Shown here: positions 1 to 9,382 of the stretch, one piece after another
Layout: every line of letters starts with the position of its first letter
Position numbering within the stretch: position 1 is the stretch's first letter
DNA from: Pseudodesulfovibrio sp.
Lineage (GTDB): Bacteria > Desulfobacterota > Desulfovibrionia > Desulfovibrionales > Desulfovibrionaceae
Length of the DNA stretch: 64,000 nucleotides
Direction: 5' to 3'
NCBI GenBank assembly: GCA_016744135.1
Contig: JADGEX010000002.1
Location: 558,001-622,000 of the forward strand
Made by a program: the position numbers and the translations under genes
Notes under the pieces: model-generated
Told to the model about the DNA's origin: nothing
What the model saw: only the letters and a program-made list of their open reading frames with translations
The model's database searches: none

Positions 1-938
1 GCCTGAGCGTCGAGGGACAGCTCACCGATTTCGTCGAGGAACAGGGTTCCCTGATCCGCGACTTCAAAGAGACCGCGTTTGGTTTGGAATGCTCCGGTGA
101 ACGCACCTTTCTGGTGGCCGAACAGCTCGGACTCAATGAGTTCCGAGGGCAGGGCCGCGCAGTTGAGCTTGATCAACGGCTTGTCAGCGCGAGGGCTGGC
201 CTTGTGAATGGCATCGGCCAGCAATTCCTTGCCTGTACCGGATTCGCCGCGCAAGAGAGCGGTCGCCCGACTGGGAGCGACCTGACTTGATTGGCGAAGG
301 ACCATGCGCATTGCCTTTGATGCGGCCACGAAATCCTTGGGCGGTGCTGTGTCCAGCCCGCTGTTCATCATGCCTTGCGAGAGCATGTGGTTTTGGGTGG
401 CCATCTCTTCCTGCAACTGGGCAACGTGGCCCGCGATGATGCCCGCGACAACTTCCAAGAACTGGCAGTGTGCGGCCATATCGTCGGCAGGGATAAGGGG
501 CACGTCCACGGACAATGCGCCAATGACCTCGGAATGATCGGAATGTCGGTTAAGAACCGGCACGCAGATGAAACCGAGCTTCTTGAGTTCTTCTTCGCTG
601 CGTCCGAAAGCCTTGTTCAGGAACTCGGAATCGTCGGACAGGCGATGGATGGTGATGGATTCACCGGAATCGAACACCCGGCCGATAATACCTCGGCCGG
701 GGGAATAAGTAACGTCCTCAACCTGGGTGGGGCTGTACGTGAGCGAGAGTTTCAGGTTCTCGGTCTTGGGGTCCATGATAACCATGAACGCCCGAACGTA
801 TTCCATGTCCCGGGCCAGGATTTTCAGGAGCGCGTTTAAAGACTCCTCAAGCGGGATATCCCGCTTCAGCGATTTCTGGACCAGTTTAAGCGTGGTCAGA
901 TGGCTGAGGTCGGAGGTGTCTCGATTGGTGGATGTCAT
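1..938 (-). CDS. Sigma-54-dependent activator with GAF domain (NifA-like), partial
   Basis: The gene starts with ATG at 938 on the minus strand and runs off the left edge, so only about 312 residues are visible. The N-terminal ~180 residues read like a GAF sensor domain. They are followed by the start of an AAA+ sigma-54 activator domain: a Walker A region ([15 protein letters not shown]), then the GAFTGA loop that contacts sigma-54, then the LFLDEIGEL Walker B region. The C-terminal DNA-binding domain lies outside the window. The protein should activate sigma-54 promoters in response to a signal sensed by the GAF domain. It lies 11 bp downstream of iorB on the same strand and is probably co-transcribed, which suggests control of indolepyruvate oxidoreductase or related amino-acid catabolism. 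That target is inference. Confidence 0.9.
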   Translation of the reverse strand, partial: MTSTNRDTSDLSHLTTLKLVQKSLKRDIPLEESLNALLKILARDMEYVRAFMVIMDPKTENLKLSLTYSPTQVEDVTYSPGRGIIGRVFDSGESITIHRLSDDSEFLNKAFGRSEEELKKLGFICVPVLNRHSDHSEVIGALSVDVPLIPADDMAAHCQFLEVVAGIIAGHVAQLQEEMATQNHMLSQGMMNSGLDTAPPKDFVAASKAMRMVLRQSSQVAPSRATALLRGESGTGKELLADAIHKASPRADKPLIKLNCAALPSELIESELFGHQKGAFTGAFQTKRGLFEVADQGTLFLDEIGELSLDAQ

Positions 939-949
939 TGTTTCCTTTT

Positions 950-1546
950 CTAGGCGTTAAGGGTCTTAACGCCAAGCTCCAATGCTTTGAGGTTCACGGC
1001 CTGAATCTTTGCCGGGAGGTTCGCCTTGATGGCGGCTTCCAGCGCTTCAGGACCGAAAGGCAACTTGCCTGCCGCGCACAAAGCGCCGAGCATGGCAACG
1101 TTGCCGGATTGGACGGCACCGGCTTCGAGGCCGATGGTCTGGTTTGCCATGTAGTATGCTTGGTCAGTGCAGGCGGCGACAGCCTTTTTAATGTCGTCGA
1201 TGGTCGGACATTCCTGATTGCCCATGGCCACGGCCAGAGGCGGAATGAATTCGGTAGATGAGACCACGAGGCCACCTTTTCTCAGGTAGGGCAAGGCTCG
1301 CATGGTTTCCATGGGCTCGAATCCGAGCAGGATATCGGCTTCGCCATGCCCAAGTTTGGGCGACTTGCAACCGATAAGCACTGTGGATTCGACCACGCCA
1401 CCGCGCTGGGCCATACCGTGAATCTCGCCGGAAGTGACGGGCAATCCCTGGCTGAGTATGGTCTGAGCGAGAAGGGTCGTAGCGGTCAGGGTTCCCTGTC
1501 CACCTACGCCGGTCATGAATATGCGAATTTTCTTGGTATCGGTCAT
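950..1546 (-). CDS. iorB: Indolepyruvate oxidoreductase, beta subunit
   Basis: The protein has 198 residues and is the gamma-type catalytic-domain partner of IorA. Together they oxidatively decarboxylate aryl pyruvates (from Trp, Phe, Tyr) to aryl-CoA with reduction of ferredoxin in the cytoplasm. The N-terminus carries the family's GVGGQGTLT nucleotide or cofactor-binding loop, followed by a [11 protein letters not shown] motif typical of 2-oxoacid:ferredoxin oxidoreductase gamma domains. I chose the ATG at 1546 because the conserved fold begins directly after it ([10 protein letters not shown]); a longer frame to 1669 would lie inside iorA. Only one base separates it from the iorA stop, so translation is probably coupled. 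Confidence 0.93.
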   Translation of the reverse strand: MTDTKKIRIFMTGVGGQGTLTATTLLAQTILSQGLPVTSGEIHGMAQRGGVVESTVLIGCKSPKLGHGEADILLGFEPMETMRALPYLRKGGLVVSSTEFIPPLAVAMGNQECPTIDDIKKAVAACTDQAYYMANQTIGLEAGAVQSGNVAMLGALCAAGKLPFGPEALEAAIKANLPAKIQAVNLKALELGVKTLNA

Positions 1547-1547
1547 G

Positions 1548-3383
1548 TTAGCTGCCTCTCTTCTTGGCTTTGATATGTCCGCAGACCTGCAAGCAGAGCA
1601 TACAGCCGTTGCACAGCATTGGGTTGACTGCGGCCTTGCCGCCTTCCTTGTACATGGCAGGGCAGGCAAGCTTGTCCAGACAGTCGAATCGGCCAGTGCA
1701 GGATTCGGCGACGTAAGCCACTTGCGGGGCGACTTTCTTGTAGACTCGGCGAGTGAAGAGGGGACACGGCTCTTTGGCGATGAGCACGCGTACTCCAGAC
1801 AGTGCCTTCAATTCTTCGAGGGCGGCCAGAGTCTTTTTTTGATTGAACGGATTGACCGTGCGCACTTCGGTGACGCCCAGACCGCGAACAGCAGACTCGA
1901 TGTCTAGCGGATGGTCGTTTTCGCCGAGGATAGTGCGATCAACGCCGGGGTTTGGCTGATGACCGGTCATGGCAGTGGTGCGGTTATCCAGAACGACCAA
2001 GAGAATGTCGTGCTGATTGAAGACCGCATTGGCCACGCCGCTCAGGCCGGAATGGAAGAACGTGGAGTCGCCGATGAAAGCGACCACAGTCTGACCGGAT
2101 GCTTTGGCAACGCCTCCGCCTGCGGAGATGGAAGATCCCATGCAAACGAGGAAGTCGGCCGCTTGAAGCGGGGGCAGAATTCCGAGTGTGTAACAGCCGA
2201 TATCGGAAGAGTAGACGGCCTCGTCGCCGAAAACTTTTTTGGCCGCGAAGTATGTGCCGCGATGCGGGCAACCGGCACAAAGGTTCGGCGGACGGCCCGG
2301 CAGTTCGGGCAGATCACAGTCACAGGCCTCGGCCAGTGCTTCGCCAAGAATTGTGCGAATGACATTTTCCACCATGGTGACGGAAAATTCGCCGAATTTA
2401 GGCAACACATCTTTGCCGAGAATTTCGATGGATATTTCGTTTTTCTGGGCCAGTACGCGGAATTCGTTTTCTACCAGTGGTTCCAGTTCTTCGACTACCA
2501 GGACTTTTTTTACGGACTTGATGAAGTCCAGACATTTTTTCTCAGGCAGAGGATAGGGGAAACCAAGTTGGAGGACGGAGACCTTGTCGGCAAGGCCTGC
2601 GTTTTTCAGAGCGTCGGCAACGTATGCGCTGGAAATACCAGAGCAGACAATGCCCAACTCGCCAGAGCCGGTCACAGTGTTGTATTCGGATTTTTCGGCT
2701 TCTTCTCGGAGGTCCTCAATGCGATCCAGCAGTGCCAGATGCATGGGACGGGAGAATGCCGGGATGGGAACAAATTTTGACGGGTTGCGTTTGAAGCCTT
2801 CGGGCTTGCCCGGATCAGGAGCGGGGCCGAATTCAACCGCACCGCGAAGATGGTTGACGCGGGTCGTGGTCCGAAGCAGGAGCGGTGCGCCGTGTTTTTT
2901 CGACAGAAGCAGGCCGTCGCGGGTCATGTCTTTGGCTTCCTGAGCTGTGGACGGCTCCAGGATAGGCATGCCAGCGATGCGTGCGTAGATGCGATTGTCC
3001 TGTTCATTTTGGCTGGAATGACAGCCCGGATCATCGGCGGACAGCAAAACTATGCCGCCGGGAGCACCAGTGTAGCAGAGTGTCATGAGCGGATCAGCTG
3101 CTACGTTTACGCCAACGTGCTTCATTGTGCACAGAGTCATGGCTCCGGCCAGAGTTGCGCCACCGGCGACCTCAAGGGCCACCTTCTCGTTGACGGAGTA
3201 CTCGAAATAGTATTTGCCGTCCGGGGAAATGCGATAGAATGTATCGGGAACTTCCGAGGACGGAGTGCCTGGGTAGCAGGAAACCACCTGAATGCCAGCT
3301 TCAATGGCACCACGGACAATGGCTTCGTTACCAAGCAGCAGGTGGGTTTCACCGGGAGTGTCGCCCAAGAGCGGATTTGCCAT
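1548..3383 (-). CDS. iorA: Indolepyruvate ferredoxin oxidoreductase, alpha subunit
   Basis: The protein has 611 residues, the usual IorA length. The N-terminal half is the pyrimidine-binding transketolase-like domain (CYPGTPSSEVPD region). The second half carries the thiamine-diphosphate site (GDSTFFHSG followed by a conserved asparagine in LDNRTTAMTG), preceded by a CAGCPHRG motif. The last ~60 residues form a ferredoxin-like domain with a CNGCMLCLQVC cluster motif and an upstream Cys pair (CTGRFDC). A good ribosome-binding site, GAGAGG, precedes the ATG at 3383. IorAB feeds electrons from aromatic amino-acid fermentation to ferredoxin. The gene is the centre of a minus-strand group with a TPR gene upstream and iorB and a sigma-54 activator downstream. 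Confidence 0.95.
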   Translation of the reverse strand: MANPLLGDTPGETHLLLGNEAIVRGAIEAGIQVVSCYPGTPSSEVPDTFYRISPDGKYYFEYSVNEKVALEVAGGATLAGAMTLCTMKHVGVNVAADPLMTLCYTGAPGGIVLLSADDPGCHSSQNEQDNRIYARIAGMPILEPSTAQEAKDMTRDGLLLSKKHGAPLLLRTTTRVNHLRGAVEFGPAPDPGKPEGFKRNPSKFVPIPAFSRPMHLALLDRIEDLREEAEKSEYNTVTGSGELGIVCSGISSAYVADALKNAGLADKVSVLQLGFPYPLPEKKCLDFIKSVKKVLVVEELEPLVENEFRVLAQKNEISIEILGKDVLPKFGEFSVTMVENVIRTILGEALAEACDCDLPELPGRPPNLCAGCPHRGTYFAAKKVFGDEAVYSSDIGCYTLGILPPLQAADFLVCMGSSISAGGGVAKASGQTVVAFIGDSTFFHSGLSGVANAVFNQHDILLVVLDNRTTAMTGHQPNPGVDRTILGENDHPLDIESAVRGLGVTEVRTVNPFNQKKTLAALEELKALSGVRVLIAKEPCPLFTRRVYKKVAPQVAYVAESCTGRFDCLDKLACPAMYKEGGKAAVNPMLCNGCMLCLQVCGHIKAKKRGS

Positions 3384-3415
3384 ATTACCTCTCCATATAT
3401 GCGCTGAGTGCGCGG

Positions 3416-4069
3416 TTATTTGGATTCAAGCTGGGAAATTTTGTAGTCGATGAACGGTTTGTCAGCGACGTCTTTTTCAGCGATTTTTTTGTATGCGGCC
3501 AACGCTTCAACAGTGTCACCGGCTGTTTCCGCTGCCAGAGCGAGCTGGCGATAGACGGGCACGGTGTATGCGGCGGAAGCGATGCCGACTAATTCTTTCA
3601 TTTCGGTCAGAGCGTCAGCACTTTTACCTTCAAGAAGGAGGGCTTTGGCCTTGCCCATCCGAGCGGTGAACTGCATGTCGTCATTGGTTTCACCAACGAG
3701 CATGCCCCAGTAAGTCACGGCTTTGGCGTATTCGCCAAAAGTCATGCTGGCTTGGGCAATTTCCAGAACAACAGCAGGCTTCACGGAAGCGGGAACAGTG
3801 CTGAGCAGGGTTTCCAGTTTTTCAATCTGGTCCTTATTCCGGGTTTCAACGAGAATGACGCCGAGTTCGGCCTGCGCCGTTGCTTTGGCCTTGGCGGCAT
3901 AAGCATTGTACCCCGCATAGATTGCGGTCACGCCAATGATGACGCTGACTGCGAGAATGAGCTGCTTTTGATACTTGAAGGCGGCTTCGAGGATGGGGTG
4001 CATGGACTGCGGTGCCCGGGACTCGATGTCAGAAAGCACTTCTTGTTGTGTGGTCTTGTTGTCAGCCAT
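3416..4069 (-). CDS. Membrane-anchored TPR protein, YfgM-like
   Basis: The protein has 217 residues. A short cytoplasmic N-terminus of about 35 residues is followed by one transmembrane helix (LILAVSVIIGVTAIYAGY) and a C-terminal domain of TPR-like helix pairs (FGEYAKAVTYWGML; AGDTVEALAAYKKI). This layout matches the YfgM/TPR_21 family, whose E. coli member is an ancillary SecYEG subunit that links to periplasmic chaperones. It lies 32 bp upstream of iorA in the same direction and may be co-transcribed, though no functional link to IorAB is evident. The role as a translocon or envelope scaffold is by family resemblance only. Confidence 0.72.
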   Translation of the reverse strand: MADNKTTQQEVLSDIESRAPQSMHPILEAAFKYQKQLILAVSVIIGVTAIYAGYNAYAAKAKATAQAELGVILVETRNKDQIEKLETLLSTVPASVKPAVVLEIAQASMTFGEYAKAVTYWGMLVGETNDDMQFTARMGKAKALLLEGKSADALTEMKELVGIASAAYTVPVYRQLALAAETAGDTVEALAAYKKIAEKDVADKPFIDYKISQLESK

Positions 4070-4404
4070 TGTTTTTTTGTTCCTCCATGAAGGGAATTTG
4101 CTTACGCGAAGGCCGGGAAGCTAGGCCCGCCAACGCAAAGGGCTTGATAAGCAAAATTGTAAAAAAGGTCAAAGCCTATTTTGAAAACAGGGCTGAAAAT
4201 CGGGTAAATTGCTATTTTTAGGCGGTGTTTTGTGATGTGAAATGACAAAAAGTGTAAAATGAACAGTGTGTGATGGCCAAAAGTGTTCAGGCTGTTGTCA
4301 TTGTCGGGTTTGACTTTATCCTATAGTGAGGGTTAGCAAAAAAGATCCGTCGGAGAAGGAATTTTATTCGGCGATGATTCAGAACTGAATTTCAAGGAGT
4401 ATAT
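4070..4404. other. Divergent intergenic region between the TPR gene and proA
   Basis: This 335-bp AT-rich stretch has no convincing gene. It must hold the start signals of both flanking, divergently read genes. A TATAGT hexamer at 4322-4327 with a weak TTGTCG 15 bp upstream is a possible -10/-35 pair for proA, but it is far from consensus. AAGGAG at 4394-4399 is the proA ribosome-binding site. No stable terminator-like hairpin was seen. Confidence 0.5.
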
Positions 4405-5664
4405 ATGGATATTCGTGAACAAATGGTGGAAATGGGCAAACGCGCCAAAGCGGCGTCCCGAGGGCTGGCAAATGCCTCTGGCAAGGCTAAACAGGATGCT
4501 TTGCTGATTCTGGCGGACCTGTTGCAATCCGAGACTGAAGCCATCGCCGTTGCCAACAAGAAGGACCTTGATGCCGCCGTCGAAAGAGGATTGGACAAGG
4601 CCCGTGTACAGCGTTTGACCATTAATGAGAAGGTGCTTAATTCCATGATTCAGGGCTGCCGAGAGGTGGCTGCCATGGCTGATCCCGTGGGTGAAATTGA
4701 GTCCATGACCAAGCGCCCCAACGGTATGTTGGTTGGACGTATGCGTGTTCCTCTCGGTGTGGTCGCTATGATTTACGAATCCCGTCCCAATGCGACTGTG
4801 GATGCCGGTATTCTTTGCCTCAAGGCAGGGAACGCTGTCATACTGCGCGGTGGGTCCGAGGCGTTTCATTCCAATAAATTTTTGGCTGATCTCATGCACA
4901 TTGCCTTGGAACAGGCCGGTCTGCCTCAGGACGCGGTGCAGGTGCCGCCCACCACGGACCGTGAAGCCGTGGTCGAGATGCTCAAGCTTGATGAATATAT
5001 TGATGTGGTTATTCCGCGCGGTGGAGAAGGCCTCATTCGTGCCGTGACCAGTCAGGCCACCATGCCTGTTCTCAAACATTACAAGGGCGTGTGTCAGATG
5101 TTTGCGGACGCTTCCTGCGATATCAATAAGGCAGTGCCTATCATTGAGAATTCCAAGATGCAGTACCCCAGCGGTTGCAATGCGTTGGAATGCCTGCTTG
5201 TTCATAAAGATGTGGCTGACGTTTTGTTGCCCAAGGTAGCTCAGGCCATCGGCTCCAAGGGTGTGCAGTTCAAGGCGTGCGAAAAGTCTCTGCCGCTCTT
5301 GGGGGAATTTGCTGAATCCGCTGTTGGCGATGATTGGGGTTTTGAGTTCTTGGATCTGATTCTGGCCGTGAAGGTCGTGGATGATCTGGATGAGGCCATG
5401 GACTATATCGCGGAATATGGTTCCAATCATACCGAATCAATTTTGTCAGAGAACTATGAACACTGCATGCGTTTCATTCGTGAAGTGGACGCCTCGTTGG
5501 TCGTGGCCAATGCAAGTACCCGATTCAATGACGGTGGTCAGCTTGGTCTTGGTGCCGAGATCGGTATTTCTACCTCCAAGCTTCATGCGTATGGCCCAAT
5601 GGGTATCAAGGAATTGACGAGTGCTAAGTTTGTGCTCATGGGTGAAGGTCAGATTCGCGAATAA
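4405..5664 (+). CDS. proA: Glutamate-5-semialdehyde dehydrogenase (gamma-glutamyl phosphate reductase)
   Basis: The protein has 419 residues, full length for ProA. It reduces gamma-glutamyl phosphate to glutamate-5-semialdehyde with NADPH, the second step of proline synthesis. Visible family features are the RVPLGVVAMIYESRPN segment, the LRGGSEAFHSN stretch and the catalytic cysteine in QYPSGCNALE. The C-terminal RFNDGGQLGLGAEIGIST motif is also typical. The start follows AAGGAG at 4394. It stands alone with its own terminator, and proB is not nearby. Codon use looks like its neighbours. Confidence 0.97.
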   Translation: MDIREQMVEMGKRAKAASRGLANASGKAKQDALLILADLLQSETEAIAVANKKDLDAAVERGLDKARVQRLTINEKVLNSMIQGCREVAAMADPVGEIESMTKRPNGMLVGRMRVPLGVVAMIYESRPNATVDAGILCLKAGNAVILRGGSEAFHSNKFLADLMHIALEQAGLPQDAVQVPPTTDREAVVEMLKLDEYIDVVIPRGGEGLIRAVTSQATMPVLKHYKGVCQMFADASCDINKAVPIIENSKMQYPSGCNALECLLVHKDVADVLLPKVAQAIGSKGVQFKACEKSLPLLGEFAESAVGDDWGFEFLDLILAVKVVDDLDEAMDYIAEYGSNHTESILSENYEHCMRFIREVDASLVVANASTRFNDGGQLGLGAEIGISTSKLHAYGPMGIKELTSAKFVLMGEGQIRE

Positions 5665-5687
5665 GGTTTTTTTAAGAAGATTGTTTC

Positions 5688-5717
5688 AAGGCCGTCCTTT
5701 ATTAGGGCGGCCTTTTT
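5688..5717 (+). terminator. Rho-independent terminator after proA
   Basis: A ten-base stem, AAGGCCGTCC pairing with GGGCGGCCTT across a 7-nt loop, is followed directly by TTTTT. It lies 24 bp after the proA stop. Confidence 0.9.
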
Positions 5718-5862
5718 GCTTGGAAGGTAGAGTTGGAGTATGTACAAATATGAATAGGTATGAGGAAAAGTATGTTTTTCGTGACCGGACACTTGTGTTC
5801 TGTGTCACTCTTGCATCTTGGCCTGAACATGTTTATCTTTGCGTGAATCAAGGGGATTGTTT

Positions 5863-6519
5863 GTGAAAATTGGTATTCTCGGCGGGAGTTTCAATCCGAT
5901 CCACACTGGGCACGTTCGTATGGCTGTTGAAGTCTGCGAACAGCTTGAATTGGACCGAGTGGATTTGGTTCCGGCCAAAGAGCCACCGCATAAGAACGGT
6001 GCTGACATGCTGCCTTTCAAGCTGCGTCTTGATATGGTCGACCGGGCTATCGGTGATATTCCCGGATTGGGGGCTAACCCTATTGAGGGCCGGCGTTCCG
6101 GGCCTTCCTTTACCTGCGACACGCTGACTTGTTATCGTTCAGAACAGCCGGAAACCGAATTCCATTTCATTCTTGGCGCATCCACGTTTTTGGAACTGCC
6201 TGACTGGCGGCGAGGATTGGATATACCCAATATGGCATCTTTGGTGGTGGTCAACCGATGGGAGGCTGCTGGCGAGGTGACTGGATTTATCAATACGCAT
6301 TGGCCCAATGCCGTGCAGGAAGAGCTTGGACTGTGGCAGTTCCCTGAAGGCCACTCCATTCGACTTTTGGGTATTCCCCGGCTTGATATTAAAGGTGGAC
6401 ACCTTCGCCGGTGTTGGTTGGAGAGACGGTGTTTGAGTCTGCTTGTGCCTCCGGGGGTGGAAGCGTTGCTGGAAGAGCGGGCGGATGAGATCGAACAGTA
6501 TTGGGGCATTCGTTCGTAA
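5863..6519 (+). CDS. nadD: Nicotinate-nucleotide adenylyltransferase
   Basis: The protein has 218 residues. It transfers AMP from ATP to nicotinate mononucleotide, giving deamido-NAD in NAD biosynthesis. The nucleotidyltransferase signature GGSFNPIHTGH is at the N-terminus. An ISSxxxR-like C-terminal motif is not obvious, so the C-terminal half is more diverged. I chose the GTG at 5863: AGGGGA lies 8 bp upstream and translation gives the canonical start MKIGILGGSF. A longer frame from a TTG at 5839 is unlikely. It sits between the proA terminator and a convergent glycosyltransferase and appears to be a single-gene unit. Confidence 0.9.
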   Translation: MKIGILGGSFNPIHTGHVRMAVEVCEQLELDRVDLVPAKEPPHKNGADMLPFKLRLDMVDRAIGDIPGLGANPIEGRRSGPSFTCDTLTCYRSEQPETEFHFILGASTFLELPDWRRGLDIPNMASLVVVNRWEAAGEVTGFINTHWPNAVQEELGLWQFPEGHSIRLLGIPRLDIKGGHLRRCWLERRCLSLLVPPGVEALLEERADEIEQYWGIRS

Positions 6520-6575
6520 AAAATGCTGACACAAGCTGTGTGTGCCTTGACGGAGATGTGATTCGTTAAGAGTGT

Positions 6576-7595
6576 TTAATGGGTGTCGTTGAGCATGGCG
6601 TGAATGTTTTGCATGACGCTTTCCGGTGTTGTGCTAGTCATACATTCAAATCCGAAAGGACAGGGTTTGGCACCATGCAGAGAGCATGGTCGGCAGTCGA
6701 GCGGCTGTTCGATGACTCGGTCTTTGAGACCTGCCGGATAGAATCCCCAGGCACGTGCTGTGGGGCCGAAGATAGCGGCCACGGGTGTGTCTACACCACA
6801 CGCCAGATGCATGGGGCCGGAGTCGCCGGTCACGAGTATTTGAGCTTGGGCGAGCAGTGCGCTGGTTTCCCGCAGATCTGTCTGATTTGTCAGATCGTGG
6901 TTATTCTCGGCCAGAATTTTTTCAGTGTTTCGGCCAATGACGAACCATCCCAGATTATTTGCATTTAACAATTCCATAAGCCGTAGCCAGTGCTCTTTGG
7001 GCCATTGTTTGGCCGGGTGCGTGGCGTAGGGGTGCAGGCCAATGAGTGGCCCGGACAGTCCAATAGCATCGAGACGGGTGGATGCGGCGGTGCGTTCTTC
7101 GTTTGTCAGGTAAATGCGTGGTACCAGATCGTGTGCTGCTGGCGGTGTGCTGTCGACGGCCATGCTGTACCGTTGTGGGACTGTAGTTTTTTCAAGTTGC
7201 ACCCGGAAACGCTCAGCGCGTGTGCGATCATAGAGCCGTCGGTTTAAGCCGAATTTTGGATAGCGAATGACAGGGCCTTTCCATCGCGCGGAAAGAATGC
7301 GCGAACGCAGGGTGCCGTGCAGGTCTATGAGGGGCTGTCCTTTGAAATAGCTGGACAGTTCGCCTGCTACAGTGAACCATGGCCCGGTCTTGAGTTGGTT
7401 ATTGGAGAATTCCACAACCTCTTTGATGGCGGGGTGATTCTCCAGCAAGGGGGCGTTCCCTTTACGGGTCAGAAAAATAAAAGTATCCCCCCGCGTTTCA
7501 TGCCAATGTGACAGTACGCCGGTGGTTAGCGCTACATCACCCATGTGGCCGAGGCGGAAAACAAGTTTCGGTGTGGTGTCGGAAGACAATTGCAT
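6576..7595 (-). CDS. Glycosyltransferase family 9 (heptosyltransferase-like)
   Basis: The protein has 339 residues. It has the GT-B fold of ADP-heptose:LPS heptosyltransferases: an N-terminal FRLGHMGDVALTTGVL acceptor-side motif and a C-terminal VTGDSGPMHLACGVDTPVAAIFGP nucleotide-sugar motif (positions about 255-278). It most likely adds a heptose to the LPS inner core at the inner membrane. Which heptosyltransferase it is cannot be told from sequence alone. It stands alone on the minus strand, convergent with nadD and divergent from the CNNM gene. Confidence 0.88.
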   Translation of the reverse strand: MQLSSDTTPKLVFRLGHMGDVALTTGVLSHWHETRGDTFIFLTRKGNAPLLENHPAIKEVVEFSNNQLKTGPWFTVAGELSSYFKGQPLIDLHGTLRSRILSARWKGPVIRYPKFGLNRRLYDRTRAERFRVQLEKTTVPQRYSMAVDSTPPAAHDLVPRIYLTNEERTAASTRLDAIGLSGPLIGLHPYATHPAKQWPKEHWLRLMELLNANNLGWFVIGRNTEKILAENNHDLTNQTDLRETSALLAQAQILVTGDSGPMHLACGVDTPVAAIFGPTARAWGFYPAGLKDRVIEQPLDCRPCSLHGAKPCPFGFECMTSTTPESVMQNIHAMLNDTH

Positions 7596-7727
7596 GTCCG
7601 TTCAGTTCGCCTCAATCGCCTTGGAAGTCAAGTGTGTTGCGTGTTGCACCACCTGAATCCATCTGTTATATTATTCCTTTCAAACACTATGATTTTTGGA
7701 CTGTTTTTCAGAAAGTGATCAAAAAAA

Positions 7728-8786
7728 ATGCTTGAACTCGTACTCGCCGTTGGCGTGGCTGTCTTTGTCTCCATGTTCTGCTCGGTAGCAGAAGCCGCAC
7801 TGTATTCCATGAGCTGGGCCGATATTGAAAAGCTCAAGGATAGCGGAAGCAAGTCGGCGGCATTGCTTCATAAACTTCGTTTCAATGTGGACGAACCAAT
7901 CACCGCCATTTTGACGCTTAACACCTGTGCACATACTGCTGGTGCAGCTGTGGCCGGTTGGGCGTGGGCCAATTTATATGGTAAAGAGACGCTTTGGCTC
8001 TTTACAGTTGCCTTTACAGTAATTATTCTCATCTTCACAGAGATCCTGCCAAAGACGCTTGGCGTGGTGTATTCTGATCGTATTGCACCGCCGCTGGCTC
8101 GCCCATTGCTGGGGTTGGTCTGGATATTTAAACCCGTGATTGCGGTCATGAGTGTTTTGTCCAAGGCTATGCATAAGAAGAATGCAGGGCCTGATCACAC
8201 GGAAGATGACATCAGGGCTATTGTCAGCCTGACCCGTCGGTCTGGAGTGATCAAGCCGTATGAGGAGCAGTCCATCCGTAATATCCTGTCGCTGGATTCC
8301 AAGACAGTTGAGCGGATAATGACCCCTCGTACAGTGGTTTTTTCATTGTCTGCAGATATGACTGTCGCCGAGGCTCGGGAATCACATCCTACATGGCCGC
8401 ACAGTCGTATACCTGTGTTTGATGATGATCCGGAGGAAATTGTAGGCGTTGTCTATCGGCGGTTGGTGCTTGAGGCACTGGCCGATGACAGGGACGACCT
8501 GAAATTGTCGGATATCATGCGTCCGGTTCGTTTTGTGCTCGAAACAGTTACCTTGGACAAGTTGTTGGTACAGTTTCTGGGAAGCCGTATGCATTTGTGT
8601 GTGGTCCTTGATGAGTACGGAGGAGTGGCCGGTGTGGTGACGCTTGAAGATGTACTCGAAGAAATTTTGGGTAGTGAAATAGTTGACGAGACCGATCAGG
8701 TGGTGGATATGCGTGAACTCGCACGAATGCAGCGGGATGAACTCACCGGCAGTCGGCCCAAGTCAACTGAGAAAGAGAAGAAATAA
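7728..8786 (+). CDS. CNNM/DUF21 transporter-type membrane protein with CBS pair
   Basis: The protein has 352 residues. The N-terminal ~170 residues form a DUF21/CNNM membrane domain with four hydrophobic segments and the family signature around LTLNTCAHTAGAAVAGW and FTEILPKTLGV. A CBS pair follows (about 205-320; IMTPRTVVF, HSRIPVFDDD, VVLDEYGGVAGVVTLEDVLEEI). It ends in a charged tail and lacks the CorC/HlyC C-terminal domain found in longer relatives. Family members act in Mg2+ or Co2+ efflux, with the CBS pair sensing nucleotide. It is 27 bp upstream of ccmE and could head that operon, though no link to cytochrome maturation is known. Confidence 0.88.
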   Translation: MLELVLAVGVAVFVSMFCSVAEAALYSMSWADIEKLKDSGSKSAALLHKLRFNVDEPITAILTLNTCAHTAGAAVAGWAWANLYGKETLWLFTVAFTVIILIFTEILPKTLGVVYSDRIAPPLARPLLGLVWIFKPVIAVMSVLSKAMHKKNAGPDHTEDDIRAIVSLTRRSGVIKPYEEQSIRNILSLDSKTVERIMTPRTVVFSLSADMTVAEARESHPTWPHSRIPVFDDDPEEIVGVVYRRLVLEALADDRDDLKLSDIMRPVRFVLETVTLDKLLVQFLGSRMHLCVVLDEYGGVAGVVTLEDVLEEILGSEIVDETDQVVDMRELARMQRDELTGSRPKSTEKEKK

Positions 8787-8813
8787 AGTCGCGAGAACGC
8801 GCAAGGGATCATA

Positions 8814-9242
8814 ATGGCGAAAAGTTCCAATAAAGTCGTATACGGAGTTGCCTTGGCATTGTTTCTGGGTGGTCTCGGGTATCTTATCTTTTCCGGTCTG
8901 ACTGAAGACTCGGTATACTTCCTTAATGTGTCCGAGGCGTTGGCTGAAGATCGGGCACAGATTGGACAGGCTCGTCTGTTTGGTAAGGTATCACCAAAAA
9001 ATCTGGAAATCGTGGATGGCAAGCTCGGGGCCAGTTTTGACCTCCTCGACAAGGTCGAGCATGCCAAGTCCCTGCGAGTCCGATATAAAGGCGCTTTGCC
9101 GGATACCTTCAAGGAAGATGTTGAAGTCATAGTAGAAGGGACTTTTTCGTCTGATGGCGAAGTCTTTGTCGCACGGACTTTGGTGACAAAGTGTCCTTCC
9201 AAGTATGAAGAGCAAAGTAAGAAAATGGAAAAAAGTAGTTAG
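8814..9242 (+). CDS. ccmE: Cytochrome c maturation protein CcmE, CxxxY variant
   Basis: The protein has 142 residues: an N-terminal membrane anchor (about 8-29) and a periplasmic OB-fold domain with VRYKGALPDTFKE and VEGTF motifs. CcmE carries haem from CcmABCD to CcmF. The usual haem-binding HxxxY motif is replaced here by CPSKY (Cys127, Tyr131). This variant is known from Desulfovibrio and archaeal Ccm systems that also lack CcmG and CcmH, and neither is seen nearby. A 140-bp gap separates it from ccmF, but both belong to the same cluster. Confidence 0.93.
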   Translation: MAKSSNKVVYGVALALFLGGLGYLIFSGLTEDSVYFLNVSEALAEDRAQIGQARLFGKVSPKNLEIVDGKLGASFDLLDKVEHAKSLRVRYKGALPDTFKEDVEVIVEGTFSSDGEVFVARTLVTKCPSKYEEQSKKMEKSS

Positions 9243-9382
9243 CGTGCCGGTTGGTGAAATCTTTTTCACATGGTTGCTTCGTTTGTTTTATCCTACTATC
9301 GCCGTGTGACTTTGGTCATGAATTCGCGAATTCGGGCTTGTGCGTCCGGACATTCGCATGTTGATATCGTAAGGAGAGTTTC

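Noticed and set aside
1911..2780. A 289-codon open frame on the plus strand inside iorA.
   Set aside because: It is antisense to iorA, which has full motif support over the same bases. The translation has no recognisable domain.
4318..4337. Segment CCTATAGTGAGGGTTA resembles the reverse complement of T3/T7 phage promoter cores.
   Set aside because: Only about 11-12 bases match, the rest of the promoter does not, and there is no phage or vector sequence nearby. Chance similarity is more likely.
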